From Chloroflexota bacterium (GTDB taxonomy: Bacteria > Chloroflexota > Dehalococcoidia > GIF9 > AB-539-J10), in assembly GCA_015222255.1 (NCBI GenBank), contig JADFUX010000034.1, positions 1 through 6,048 on the forward strand: DNA of 6,048 bases. The letters are read 5' to 3'. The stretch's first letter is position 1. Each line of letters opens with the position of its first letter. A program made the translations under genes and the position numbers. The notes beneath the pieces are model-generated. The model was given only the letters and a program-made list of their open reading frames with translations, was not told where the DNA came from and made no database searches. Below are positions 1-6,048 of this stretch, one piece after another.

Positions 1-287
<287 letters not shown>

Positions 288-326
288 AAGGAGTCAAAAG
301 TAATGGCTTATGATTCCTAGGTCGGT

Positions 327-368
327 CAGCGGACAGCTGTCTGCTGTTTAGTTCTTGATTTTTCTTCC
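327..368 (+). terminator. Intrinsic terminator of the 16S transcript
   Basis: The stem is CAGCGGAC (327-334) pairing with GTCTGCTG (339-346), 8 bp with one G-U pair and an AGCT loop. A T-rich run follows: TTTAGTTCTTGATTTTTCTT. It lies only about 40 bases after the 16S 3' end, before any possible 23S or tRNA, so the 16S gene appears to be transcribed as its own unit. The tail is interrupted by a few non-T bases, so termination may be incomplete and some read-through into rny is possible. Confidence 0.7.
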
Positions 369-389
369 TTCCACTATTTGACTGCTCAA

Positions 390-411
390 GCCGCTAGGGT
401 GTGGCTACGGC
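390..411 (+). repeat. Imperfect hairpin in the 16S-rny spacer
   Basis: GCCG (390-393) pairs with CGGC (408-411), and TAG (395-397) with CTA (405-407), leaving a bulged C and a GGTGTGG loop. No T run follows, so it is not a second terminator. I assign no function. The rest of the spacer (288-480) contains no tRNA and no reading frame longer than a few codons that I would defend. Confidence 0.25.
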
Positions 412-480
412 GTGTCGTAATTCCTCCTTGACTCGTTGGTTTTCCACCGCTCCAAGAACTGTTTGAGACCACTGTAAGAC

Positions 481-509
481 TTGACGCTGATACTGTAATA
501 GTCTAGTAT
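481..509 (+). promoter_or_regulatory. Sigma70-type promoter for rny-ymdB
   Basis: A -35 box TTGACG (481-486, 5 of 6 to TTGACA) and a -10 box TAGTAT (504-509, 4 of 6 to TATAAT) are separated by exactly 17 bases. The expected transcription start is near 516, giving a leader of about 40 bases before the rny ATG. Its position, after the 16S terminator and just ahead of rny, suggests rny has its own promoter and does not depend on rRNA read-through. This is a consensus match only. Confidence 0.55.
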
Positions 510-555
510 TGATTAATGGCTGCTATGTTGTGTCTTCAGAACGTAAGGAAGGGAA

Positions 556-2088
556 ATGGAAGGTACTGCGATATATGTCTTAATTGCTGCACTTGCGCTT
601 GTTTTGGGTGGGGTTTCGGGTTACTTTGCCAGGCAAATAATAGCCAATGAGCAAATTCGAAGTTCCAGAAAAGAAGCACAGAGGTTATTGGATGAGGCGC
701 TAACTAAGCACAAGGAGATGCTCCTTGAGGCTAAGGAAGAAGCCACCAGGGTAAGGCGTGCTGCTGAGGCGGATAGTAAGGAACGTCGCCTTGAAATACA
801 GCAGGTAGAGAAGCGGGTCAGTCAGAAAGAGAGCGCGCTGCAGCGGAAATTGGATTTGGCCGAGCAGCGTGGGCGTGAGCTGGATGGTAGGGAAAAAGCT
901 ATCCAAAGCACAAGAGCTGAAGTCGAGGAAATAAAGAAGAAAGAACTTGCACAGCTTGAGTCACGAAGCGGCATATCTAGGGATGAGGCAAAAGCCCTCT
1001 TGCTCCAAGCTTCAGAACAGGAAGTCAAAGAAGAAGCATCAAGGCGAGTTAGGATTTGGGAAGCCCAAGTAAAGGAAGAAGCTGACAAGAGGGCTCAAGA
1101 AATCCTAGTCACGGCTATCCAGCGTTGCACTACAGATGTCGTTTCGGAGACTACAATCTCTGCAGTTTCCTTGCCCAGCGACGAGATGAAGGGGCGGCTC
1201 ATTGGTCGTGAGGGTCGTAATATTCGAGCTTTAGAGCAAGCCACAGGTGTTGATCTCATCATAGACGATACTCCCGAGACTGTCACCATTTCTAGCCTGG
1301 ATCCGGTAAGGCGTCAGGTAGCTCATATTGCCTTAAGTAAACTCATTGTTGATGGCCGTATTCACCCGGCTCGCATTGAGGAGGTGGTGGAAAAAACGAA
1401 GGCTGAAGTTGAAGCCGTGATTGTCAGCGAAGGTGAAAGGGCTGCGCATGAGGCTGGAGTGGCGGGATTGCATCCTGAACTCATTAGATTAATGGGGCAG
1501 CTCAAATTCCGTAGTAGTTATGGTCAAAATGTCTTGCTTCACAGCCTTGAGGTTTCTCATCTGGCAGGGATGCTCGCTGATGAAATTGGGGCTGACGGTA
1601 ATCTAGCTAGAAGAGCTGGCTTGCTCCACGATATTGGCAAGGCAGTTGATTACCAAGTTGATGGTTCTCATGCCGCCATAGGTGCTGACTTGGTTAGGCG
1701 TTTGGATAAATCTGTGGGATTGGCTGAGGCTATTTCTGAACACCATGGTGAGGCCTCAACTACCAGCGTCATAGGATTCATTGTTGCTGCTGCCGATGCC
1801 ATAAGTGGCTCGCGGCCGGGCGCCAGGCACGAGTCGCTAGAACACTATATGAAGCGTATAGAGGCATTGGAGAACATGGCTTGTAGTTTCGCTGGGGTAG
1901 AAAAAGCCTTTGCTATCCAGGCAGGACGAGAGGTACGCATTATGGTGAAACCGGAGGAGGTAGATGACTTGACTGCCATGAGGCTAGCTCGGGATATCTC
2001 CAAAAAAATAGAAGAAAGCTTGACATATCCAGGTCAAATAAAGGTGGTAGTAGTGCGAGAAACTGTGGCGGTGGATTACGCCAAATAA
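556..2088 (+). CDS. rny: Ribonuclease Y
   Basis: RNase Y is a membrane-anchored endoribonuclease that starts decay and processing of many mRNAs in bacteria lacking or supplementing RNase E. The 510-residue product has the full family layout: one N-terminal membrane segment (about 5-28, [20 protein letters not shown]), a long charged coiled coil (about 30-190), a KH RNA-binding domain with [10 protein letters not shown] (213-222), then an HD phosphohydrolase domain. The metal-site residues are visible: H329 in [10 protein letters not shown]358-D359 in GLLHDIGK, H396-H397 in SEHHGE and D414 in AAADAISGS. Length is typical (about 510-520). The ATG at 556 has a strong Shine-Dalgarno, AAGGA (545-549), six bases upstream. 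ymdB follows 44 bases after the stop, as in Bacillus subtilis (ymdA-ymdB). Nothing appears truncated. The unusual aspect is its place directly downstream of a lone 16S gene. Confidence 0.96.
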   Translation: MEGTAIYVLIAALALVLGGVSGYFARQIIANEQIRSSRKEAQRLLDEALTKHKEMLLEAKEEATRVRRAAEADSKERRLEIQQVEKRVSQKESALQRKLDLAEQRGRELDGREKAIQSTRAEVEEIKKKELAQLESRSGISRDEAKALLLQASEQEVKEEASRRVRIWEAQVKEEADKRAQEILVTAIQRCTTDVVSETTISAVSLPSDEMKGRLIGREGRNIRALEQATGVDLIIDDTPETVTISSLDPVRRQVAHIALSKLIVDGRIHPARIEEVVEKTKAEVEAVIVSEGERAAHEAGVAGLHPELIRLMGQLKFRSSYGQNVLLHSLEVSHLAGMLADEIGADGNLARRAGLLHDIGKAVDYQVDGSHAAIGADLVRRLDKSVGLAEAISEHHGEASTTSVIGFIVAAADAISGSRPGARHESLEHYMKRIEALENMACSFAGVEKAFAIQAGREVRIMVKPEEVDDLTAMRLARDISKKIEESLTYPGQIKVVVVRETVAVDYAK

Positions 2089-2132
2089 GACATGATTCTA
2101 GACTGGGGCGATAAGACTATTTAGTTCGAGTA

Positions 2133-2900
2133 TTGAAGATATTAGCAATAGGAGATATCATTGGTAAGCCTGGCAGAAGAGCGGTGAAAGCACTACTGCC
2201 AGGCTTGGTTCATGAATATGGGATCGATCTCATAATAGGCAATGGTGAGAATGCTGCTGGTGGTGTGGGGCTGACTCCACGTACGGCAGAGGAGCTTCTG
2301 GATTCAGGCATCGACGTTATAACTTCAGGCAATCATATCTGGGCGCAGAAGGAGATCATACCTTATCTGGATGGTAGCTTGCCCATCCTTCGTCCGTTGA
2401 ACTACTCGCCTGTAAATCCTGGTCGTGGCTATCTATTCAAAAACAATGTCCTGATAGTCAGCCTTGTAGGGCGTGTTTTTGTAGGCAATTTCGATTGTCC
2501 CTTTCGAGCCATGGATCGATTGTTGGCTGAAGTCAAGGACAGGCCAAATATTATCGTTGTTGATTTCCATGCTGAGGCAACCTCGGAAAAAGTAGCAATG
2601 GGTAGGTACCTCGATGGTCGAGTTAGTGCTGTTCTTGGCACACATACCCATGTAGGCACTATTGATACCCGGATATTGCCTCGAGGCACTGCCTATGTTA
2701 CTGATATAGGTATGGTTGGGCCTATGGATTCAGTCATTGGTGATGACATTGATTCTGTGATCAATCGTTTTCTCACTCAAGTACCTGCTCGCCTATCGGT
2801 AGGGAAGGGCAAAGTCCTCTTTGATGCCATCTTGGTGGAAGTCAACGAGGAAAGCGGCAGGGCGACGAAGATTGAGCGCATTCAAAGAACAGTAGATTAG
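2133..2900 (+). CDS. ymdB: YmdB-family metallophosphoesterase
   Basis: This 255-residue protein belongs to the YmdB/TIGR00282 family of calcineurin-like phosphoesterases. The B. subtilis member hydrolyses 2',3'-cyclic nucleotides and influences biofilm and motility gene expression; the same activity here is inferred from family. Di-metal site motifs are all present: D8 in AIGDIIGKPG, E39-N40 in GNGENAAGG, N67-H68 in TSGNHIW, H146 in VDFHAEATSEK, and H171/H173 in GTHTHVGT. The family signature VTDIGMVGP lies near the C-terminus. The start is a TTG at 2133: it gives MKILAIGDIIGKPG, exactly where family members begin, and no ATG or GTG fits. No clear Shine-Dalgarno precedes it, so initiation may be weak or coupled to rny, whose stop is 44 bases upstream. 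No separate promoter or terminator is evident, so it is probably co-transcribed with rny. Confidence 0.93.
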   Translation: MKILAIGDIIGKPGRRAVKALLPGLVHEYGIDLIIGNGENAAGGVGLTPRTAEELLDSGIDVITSGNHIWAQKEIIPYLDGSLPILRPLNYSPVNPGRGYLFKNNVLIVSLVGRVFVGNFDCPFRAMDRLLAEVKDRPNIIVVDFHAEATSEKVAMGRYLDGRVSAVLGTHTHVGTIDTRILPRGTAYVTDIGMVGPMDSVIGDDIDSVINRFLTQVPARLSVGKGKVLFDAILVEVNEESGRATKIERIQRTVD

Positions 2901-3057
2901 CCGGGAAAGTCAATCTCCACTTGCATAGCTGTCTGTCACATCTCGCGGGGTATGTGTGGTATGTCCTGCAAACTAAAGGGATGCTTGGTTTATTGTGATA
3001 TTGTCGCAAGCTGAATTTCAGTCTCTATTCGCTTGATGCAGTAATCGGGGGTTATGC
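2901..3057. other. Convergent intergenic region, no gene seen
   Basis: This 157-base stretch lies between the stop codons of ymdB (+) and the sirtuin gene (-). I see no reading frame, tRNA or hairpin followed by a T run on either strand. Small palindromes are present: CACAT/ATGTG around a 10-base loop near 2938-2957, CTGAATTTCAG at 3011-3021, and CTTAG/CTAAG at 3057-3069 overlapping the sirtuin stop. All are too short, or lack a T tail, to call as intrinsic terminators. The two convergent units may end by Rho or by collision; that is inference. Confidence 0.5.
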
Positions 3058-3828
3058 TTAGCGGCTAAGGGGTATCTTCTTTCTTACGCTTTCCATGACC
3101 TTTGACATTGTTTCCCCCGCTTTGCGTGTAATGACCACCGCGGCATAGCGGTCGAGCGCGGTGGGAGTGAGATTGATAATGGCCAACTTGGCCCCCGCAT
3201 CTTTGGCATACATTGGCATATAGGCGGCGGGATAGACAACTAGGGAAGAGCCTATGACAATGAAAAGGTCGCAGTTCTGTGATCGGATAGTGGCATCCAC
3301 CAGTGTTTCTTCTGGTAATGCCTCTCCAAAGAAGACAGCGTCTGGTTTCAGGATGCCGTGGCAATTGGGACAATCAGGGATTTCGGTTCCTTGCTCTATC
3401 ATTTGCAACACTTCTTTCATTGGGAAGCGCCTACGGCAGGTCAAGCATACGACCCACCGCATGTTACCATGCAGCTCCAATACCTTATCATGGGGGACTC
3501 CTGCTTCTTGATGAAGGTTATCCACATTTTGAGTGACAACACAATCTAGCTTGCCTAAGCTGTTGAGTTCGGCAATTGCGTAGTGGGCGAGATTCGGCTT
3601 GGCTTCGGTCGTAAGGCTGCTTTTGGTCAGCATCTTCCACTGTTTTCTGCGGGCCTCCGAACTGCTGAGAAATTTCTGGATGGTGAATTCGTCCGGATCG
3701 TATTTGCTCCAGATGCCTCCAGGGCTGCGGAAATCTGGTATCCCTGATTCTGTGCTTATGCCAGCACCGGTGAAAACCACAACCTTTTTCCCCGCTACAA
3801 TCAAATCAGCTAATAACTCAGTCTCCAT
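3058..3828 (-). CDS. Sir2-family NAD-dependent protein deacylase (sirtuin)
   Basis: Sirtuins remove acetyl or other acyl groups from lysines using NAD+, giving nicotinamide and O-acyl-ADP-ribose. The 256-residue protein is a complete single domain: GAGISTESGIPDFRSPGG (21-38, NAD binding), TQNVDNLH (99-106), catalytic H120 in ELHGN, a zinc site C128-x2-C131 and C153-x2-C156, VFFGEALP (165-172) and GSSLVVYPAA (193-202). The last motif, and the GAGIS placement at residue 21, resemble Thermotoga maritima Sir2 (class U). The loop reads PDFRSPGG rather than the RTFRAADG form with Tyr/Arg typical of class III desuccinylases, so deacetylation is the likelier activity. The ATG at 3828 is the only sensible start. 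Its AAGGA motif ends one base from the ATG, too close for a good ribosome site, so translation probably depends on prmC, which ends 16 bases upstream. A link to release-factor function is not established. Confidence 0.93.
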   Translation of the reverse strand: METELLADLIVAGKKVVVFTGAGISTESGIPDFRSPGGIWSKYDPDEFTIQKFLSSSEARRKQWKMLTKSSLTTEAKPNLAHYAIAELNSLGKLDCVVTQNVDNLHQEAGVPHDKVLELHGNMRWVVCLTCRRRFPMKEVLQMIEQGTEIPDCPNCHGILKPDAVFFGEALPEETLVDATIRSQNCDLFIVIGSSLVVYPAAYMPMYAKDAGAKLAIINLTPTALDRYAAVVITRKAGETMSKVMESVRKKIPLSR

Positions 3829-3844
3829 ATCCTTATGTCTACGT

Positions 3845-4699
3845 CTATAGCATAACCTTGATTGCTCTGTCTATGCCACCTAGGTCAGCGATTGACTTGG
3901 TGTTCGCTTGCGGCAAATAGTTATTTGCTAGCGACCTCACCGCTTCGGCCTGCCCTTGACCCACTTCCAGAAGCAAGCAACCCCCGGGGTAAAGCCTCCC
4001 CTGAAGCTGATTCAGGAGGCAGCGTATCATGCCTAGCCCATCTTCACCACCAGCTAAAGCTGTTGTCGGCTCAAACCTTGTTATTTCTTGACTTAATGTG
4101 CTCAGGTCGCAGCTTCTAACATAGGGAAGGTTAGCGACTATCATATCTACCGGTTTGGGCAACGGTTGAAGCAAATTGCCGCAAAGAAGGGTGATCCGCC
4201 CATCAACCTTATGCCGCTCACAATTTGTTCTAGCCACCTGGAGTGCTGAGGGTGATATGTCTGTGGCGTATATCACCGCTTGAGGCAAAGCCAGGGCGAG
4301 GCTGACTGCAATAGCTCCACTGCCGGTGCCGATGTCGGCTATGGCAGGTTGCCTCCCTAACGGGAAATCGTGACGAGCGAACTGAATCGCTTCTTCCACC
4401 AGGAGCTCTGTCTCTGGTCGGGGAATGAGCACACGGCCGTCGACGTAGAAGTCAATGCCATAGAATTGGCAGCATTCCAGGATGTAAGCCATTGGCTCAT
4501 GGTGGAGACGACGCCAAACAAGATGCTGCAATTTCCTCACCTCTGCCGAACGCAGTGCCCTCTCTGGATTGCTATATAGCCCTGCTTTTGATATCTGTAA
4601 GACATGGCATAGTAGCCATTCAGCTTCGAAGGAGGCATCCTCAATATTTGCCGCGACGAGCTTGTGCTCAGCTAAATGCAGCGCCTGATTTAGCGTCAT
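3845..4699 (-). CDS. prmC: Release-factor glutamine N5-methyltransferase PrmC (HemK)
   Basis: PrmC uses S-adenosylmethionine to methylate the glutamine of the GGQ motif in RF1 and RF2, raising termination efficiency. The 284-residue protein has the expected two parts: a helical N-terminal domain (1-75) that docks on the release factor, and a Rossmann methyltransferase domain. The latter contains LIPRPETELLVE (91-102), the SAM-binding loop ADIGTGSGAIAVSLA (121-135), acidic D147 in ATDIS, the substrate motif NLPY (190-193) and EPTTALAGGEDGL (210-222). The motif is NLPY where most PrmC proteins have NPPY, and the usual AYILG near residue 75 reads AYILE. Asn and Tyr, which position the glutamine, are kept. 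The ATG at 4699 overlaps the prfA stop in an ATGA, indicating translational coupling; no strong Shine-Dalgarno is seen. Its partner substrate is encoded immediately upstream, which strengthens the call. Confidence 0.95.
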   Translation of the reverse strand: MTLNQALHLAEHKLVAANIEDASFEAEWLLCHVLQISKAGLYSNPERALRSAEVRKLQHLVWRRLHHEPMAYILECCQFYGIDFYVDGRVLIPRPETELLVEEAIQFARHDFPLGRQPAIADIGTGSGAIAVSLALALPQAVIYATDISPSALQVARTNCERHKVDGRITLLCGNLLQPLPKPVDMIVANLPYVRSCDLSTLSQEITRFEPTTALAGGEDGLGMIRCLLNQLQGRLYPGGCLLLEVGQGQAEAVRSLANNYLPQANTKSIADLGGIDRAIKVML

Positions 4700-5766
4700 G
4701 AAAAGGCTGCTTCTACCTGCTCCGCTTGCTCTGCTTGCTGCAGAGCCTCGATAATCTCATCGAGATCCCCACTCAGAATCCTGGTTAAGTTGTGGAACGT
4801 CGAGTTGACGCGATGATCGGTAACACGATCTTGGGGGAAATTATAGGTGCGTATTTTCTCGGCTCTTTCGCCAGTGCCTACTTGGGTTCGTCGTTGTCTG
4901 CCTATCTCTTCGGATTGCTTGTTCTGCTTGACGGCGAATAGCCTAGCCCTGAGCACCTCCATGGCTTTCAATCTATTTCTTAGTTGGGAGCGCTGCTCTT
5001 GGCACGTGGCCACAATACCCGTAGGTATATGAGTGAGGCGAACCGCTGTACTCAGTTTGTTCACATTTTGTCCTCCAGGCCCCCCACTGTGGAAGAATTC
5101 CATCTTGACGTCATCCGGGTTGATATTCAGTTCGATCTCTTCTGCCTCAGGGAGAATGGCTACTGTAGCGGTCGAGGTATGAATTCGTCCTGAGGCTTCA
5201 GTAAGAGGCACTCTCTGCACTCGGTGCACGCCACGCTCATGCTTGAGCTGACTGAAGGCGCCTTTCCCTTTAACCTCGAATACCACTTCCCTGAAGCGTC
5301 CGATCTCGCTCCGGTTGCTATCGATGACTTCTACTTGCCAGCCTTTGTTTTGAGCATAGCGAGTGTACATGCGAAACAGATCGGCAGCAAAAAGGCCCGC
5401 CTCCTCTCCACCGGTGCCAGCTCTTATTTCAACCACGACATCTTTGTCGTCATTGGGATCTTTGGGCAATAGAGCTAGCTTAAATCGCTGAACAAGGTCC
5501 ACTTGGCATTGCTTGAGTTTGTCTATCTCTTCTTTGATAAGAGCTGTCATTTCCGCTTCGGTATTGGCGCTGAGCAGGCTTCCGGCTTCAGCTAGCTCTT
5601 TGGACTTTGCCTCGTATTCTCGATATAGCCCGACGATATGTTCCAGACTAGCTTTCTCCTTGCTTAGCTCCTGTAGGCGCTTAGGATCAGCCAGCATTTC
5701 TGGTTGAGCTAACTGTTGATCAAGCTCTTCGTAGCGTTTTTGTGCCAACTCTAACTTAGGAAACAT
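4696..5766 (-). CDS. prfA: Peptide chain release factor 1 (RF1)
   Basis: RF1 recognises UAA and UAG in the ribosomal A site and triggers peptide release. Starting at the ATG at 5766 (MFPKLELAQKRYEEL) the protein has 356 residues, matching the usual 355-360. Visible parts are the helical domain 1 (about 1-95), LPKDPNDDKDVVVEIRAGTG (100-119), the codon-recognition segment HRVQRVPLTEASGRIHTS with tripeptide P187-L188-T189, and the catalytic GGQ (231-233) in HSGGPGGQNVN. The C-terminal NFPQDRVTDHRVN is typical. RF1 normally carries PAT or PVT; PLT here keeps Pro and Thr, and RF2's SPF is absent. The frame remains open to a TTG at 5829, adding 21 residues unlike any RF1 N-terminus. A promoter whose -35 overlaps that TTG argues against the long form. 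The site before 5766 (AGGCAG) is a weak Shine-Dalgarno. It heads an operon with prmC and a sirtuin gene. Confidence 0.95.
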   Translation of the reverse strand: MFPKLELAQKRYEELDQQLAQPEMLADPKRLQELSKEKASLEHIVGLYREYEAKSKELAEAGSLLSANTEAEMTALIKEEIDKLKQCQVDLVQRFKLALLPKDPNDDKDVVVEIRAGTGGEEAGLFAADLFRMYTRYAQNKGWQVEVIDSNRSEIGRFREVVFEVKGKGAFSQLKHERGVHRVQRVPLTEASGRIHTSTATVAILPEAEEIELNINPDDVKMEFFHSGGPGGQNVNKLSTAVRLTHIPTGIVATCQEQRSQLRNRLKAMEVLRARLFAVKQNKQSEEIGRQRRTQVGTGERAEKIRTYNFPQDRVTDHRVNSTFHNLTRILSGDLDEIIEALQQAEQAEQVEAAFS

Positions 5767-5800
5767 AACAACTCTGCCTGAATTTTGCCCTGTTGCTGTA

Positions 5801-5829
5801 ATTGTATTACGTCTATAGAAACTACTCAA
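5801..5829 (-). promoter_or_regulatory. Sigma70-type promoter for prfA-prmC-sirtuin
   Basis: On the - strand, a -35 box TTGAGT (5829-5824, 4 of 6) and a -10 box TACAAT (5806-5801, 5 of 6) are separated by exactly 17 bases. Transcription should start near 5794, leaving a leader of about 28 bases before the ATG at 5766. The -35 overlaps the TTG at 5829, so a transcript from here cannot encode the longer RF1 reading. This is a consensus match only; a promoter further upstream could also serve the operon. Confidence 0.55.
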
Positions 5830-5879
5830 ATTTGGGGATAGGAGTCTAAATCAAGCAGCGTCTTGACTAGGTGAGCCAT
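5826..5879 (-). CDS. Possible 17-codon upstream ORF before prfA
   Basis: An ATG at 5879, with a strong Shine-Dalgarno GGAGG (5888-5884) four bases upstream, opens a frame encoding MAHLVKTLLDLDSYPQI and stopping at TGA (5828-5826). The ribosome site is better than that of any gene on this strand, which is the only reason to list it. It resembles no protein I recognise and has no obvious attenuator codon run. Its stop overlaps the -35 box of the prfA promoter, so it would need its own upstream promoter. It may be a chance frame, a leader peptide, or the remnant of a lost gene. Confidence 0.2.
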   Translation of the reverse strand: MAHLVKTLLDLDSYPQI

Positions 5880-6048
5880 GTGTCCTCCAATTCAACGCTC
5901 TATTTCCACAAGGCGGACACTTGTCTCAGTAGTGGCCATATCCAAGGCTGGCTGAATGGTGGCAATATCTCCTGGCTACACTCCGTGCCAACTAGTCATG
6001 TTGGCGAGTGGCTCACGTGTGCTCTGGGCTTTGTTCGCAGGGAAGTCC
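5830..6048. other. Unassigned region upstream of prfA, to window end
   Basis: No gene can be named here. On the - strand one frame reads from the window edge through LANMTSWHGV, meets a TAG, then continues protein-like (PGDIATIQPALDM, then ATTETSVRLVEIER) to a TGA just before the small upstream ORF. On the + strand a frame is open from 5871 to the edge, but it has no good start and an unconvincing composition. A 6-bp inverted repeat lies at 5987-6005, and the edge motif AGGGAAGTCC (6039-6048) could belong to a structured RNA. The region could be intergenic, the tail of a degraded gene or the start of an RNA gene. Confidence 0.4.
5987..6005. repeat. Inverted repeat near the window end
   Basis: GCCAAC (5987-5992) and GTTGGC (6000-6005) are perfect inverted arms around the 7-base loop TAGTCAT, extendable by one T-G wobble pair on the + strand. 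Neither strand shows a T run after it, so it is not a terminator. It could be an RNA stem or a protein-binding palindrome. Confidence 0.4.

Noticed and set aside
303..320. Five-codon frame MAYDS after AAGGAG, right behind the 16S gene
   Set aside because: The AAGGAG is better explained as the arm pairing with the anti-SD in the precursor, and a 5-codon frame upstream of a terminator has no support.
288..480. Searched for tRNA-Ile or tRNA-Ala, or the start of 23S, as in a usual rRNA spacer
   Set aside because: No TTCGA-type T-loop with acceptor pairing and no 23S 5' sequence was seen; a terminator occupies the region.
2938..2957. CACAT/ATGTG repeat after ymdB as a terminator
   Set aside because: The stem is five base pairs with a ten-base loop and no T tail.
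3057..3069. CTTAG-CGG-CTAAG inverted repeat at the sirtuin stop as a terminator
   Set aside because: The stem is only five base pairs and no T run follows on the - strand; the + strand continuation is mixed G and pyrimidine within the coding sequence.
5767..5829. 21-residue N-terminal extension of RF1 from TTG 5829
   Set aside because: It does not resemble RF1, overlaps a promoter, and the ATG at 5766 gives the normal family length.
5871..6048. Open + strand frame to the window edge as a partial gene
   Set aside because: It has no plausible start with a ribosome site and its Trp/His/Cys/Ser-rich content does not look like a conserved protein.

Overview
This window looks like a housekeeping stretch of a bacterial chromosome, most likely from a member of the Chloroflexota, class Dehalococcoidia. 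That placement is an inference. It rests on (i) the 16S rRNA 3' segment, whose wording around 'ACACTTGAAGTCGATG' and 'AATCGCCGAGGGTGGG' resembles Dehalococcoides-type 16S as I remember it, and (ii) the 16S gene standing alone, with a terminator where a 16S-23S spacer would be; unlinked 16S and 23S-5S genes are known from Dehalococcoides. I could not run an alignment.

Layout. The first ~287 bases are the 3' end of a 16S rRNA gene on the + strand, ending in helix 45 and the anti-Shine-Dalgarno sequence. A good intrinsic terminator (about 327-368) follows. No tRNA or 23S sequence is visible before the next gene. A sigma70-type promoter (481-509) then precedes a two-gene + strand unit: rny (RNase Y, 556-2088) and ymdB (metallophosphoesterase, 2133-2900). 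A 157-base gap, in which I see no gene and no convincing terminator, separates this unit from a convergent - strand operon. Read in its own direction that operon is prfA (release factor 1, 5766 down to 4696), prmC (release-factor glutamine methyltransferase, 4699 down to 3845, overlapping prfA by ATGA) and a Sir2-family NAD-dependent deacylase (3828 down to 3058). A promoter at 5801-5829 fits the M22 start of prfA and argues against a longer reading from an upstream TTG. The last ~200 bases hold no gene I can name, only a short well-initiated reading frame, an inverted repeat and an edge motif that may belong to a structured RNA.

How the genes fit together. The + strand unit concerns RNA turnover: RNase Y is a membrane-anchored endonuclease, and YmdB is a phosphodiesterase encoded next to it in Bacillus and many other bacteria. 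The - strand unit concerns translation termination: RF1 reads UAA/UAG, and PrmC methylates the glutamine of its GGQ motif. The sirtuin is a third gene with no obvious role in termination.

I see no mobile element, CRISPR array, phage gene or evident new system. The points worth a second look are the split rRNA operon with its terminator, the anti-SD hairpin in the 16S precursor, a base change close to the 16S 3' end, the prfA start and promoter, and the unexplained sequence upstream of prfA.
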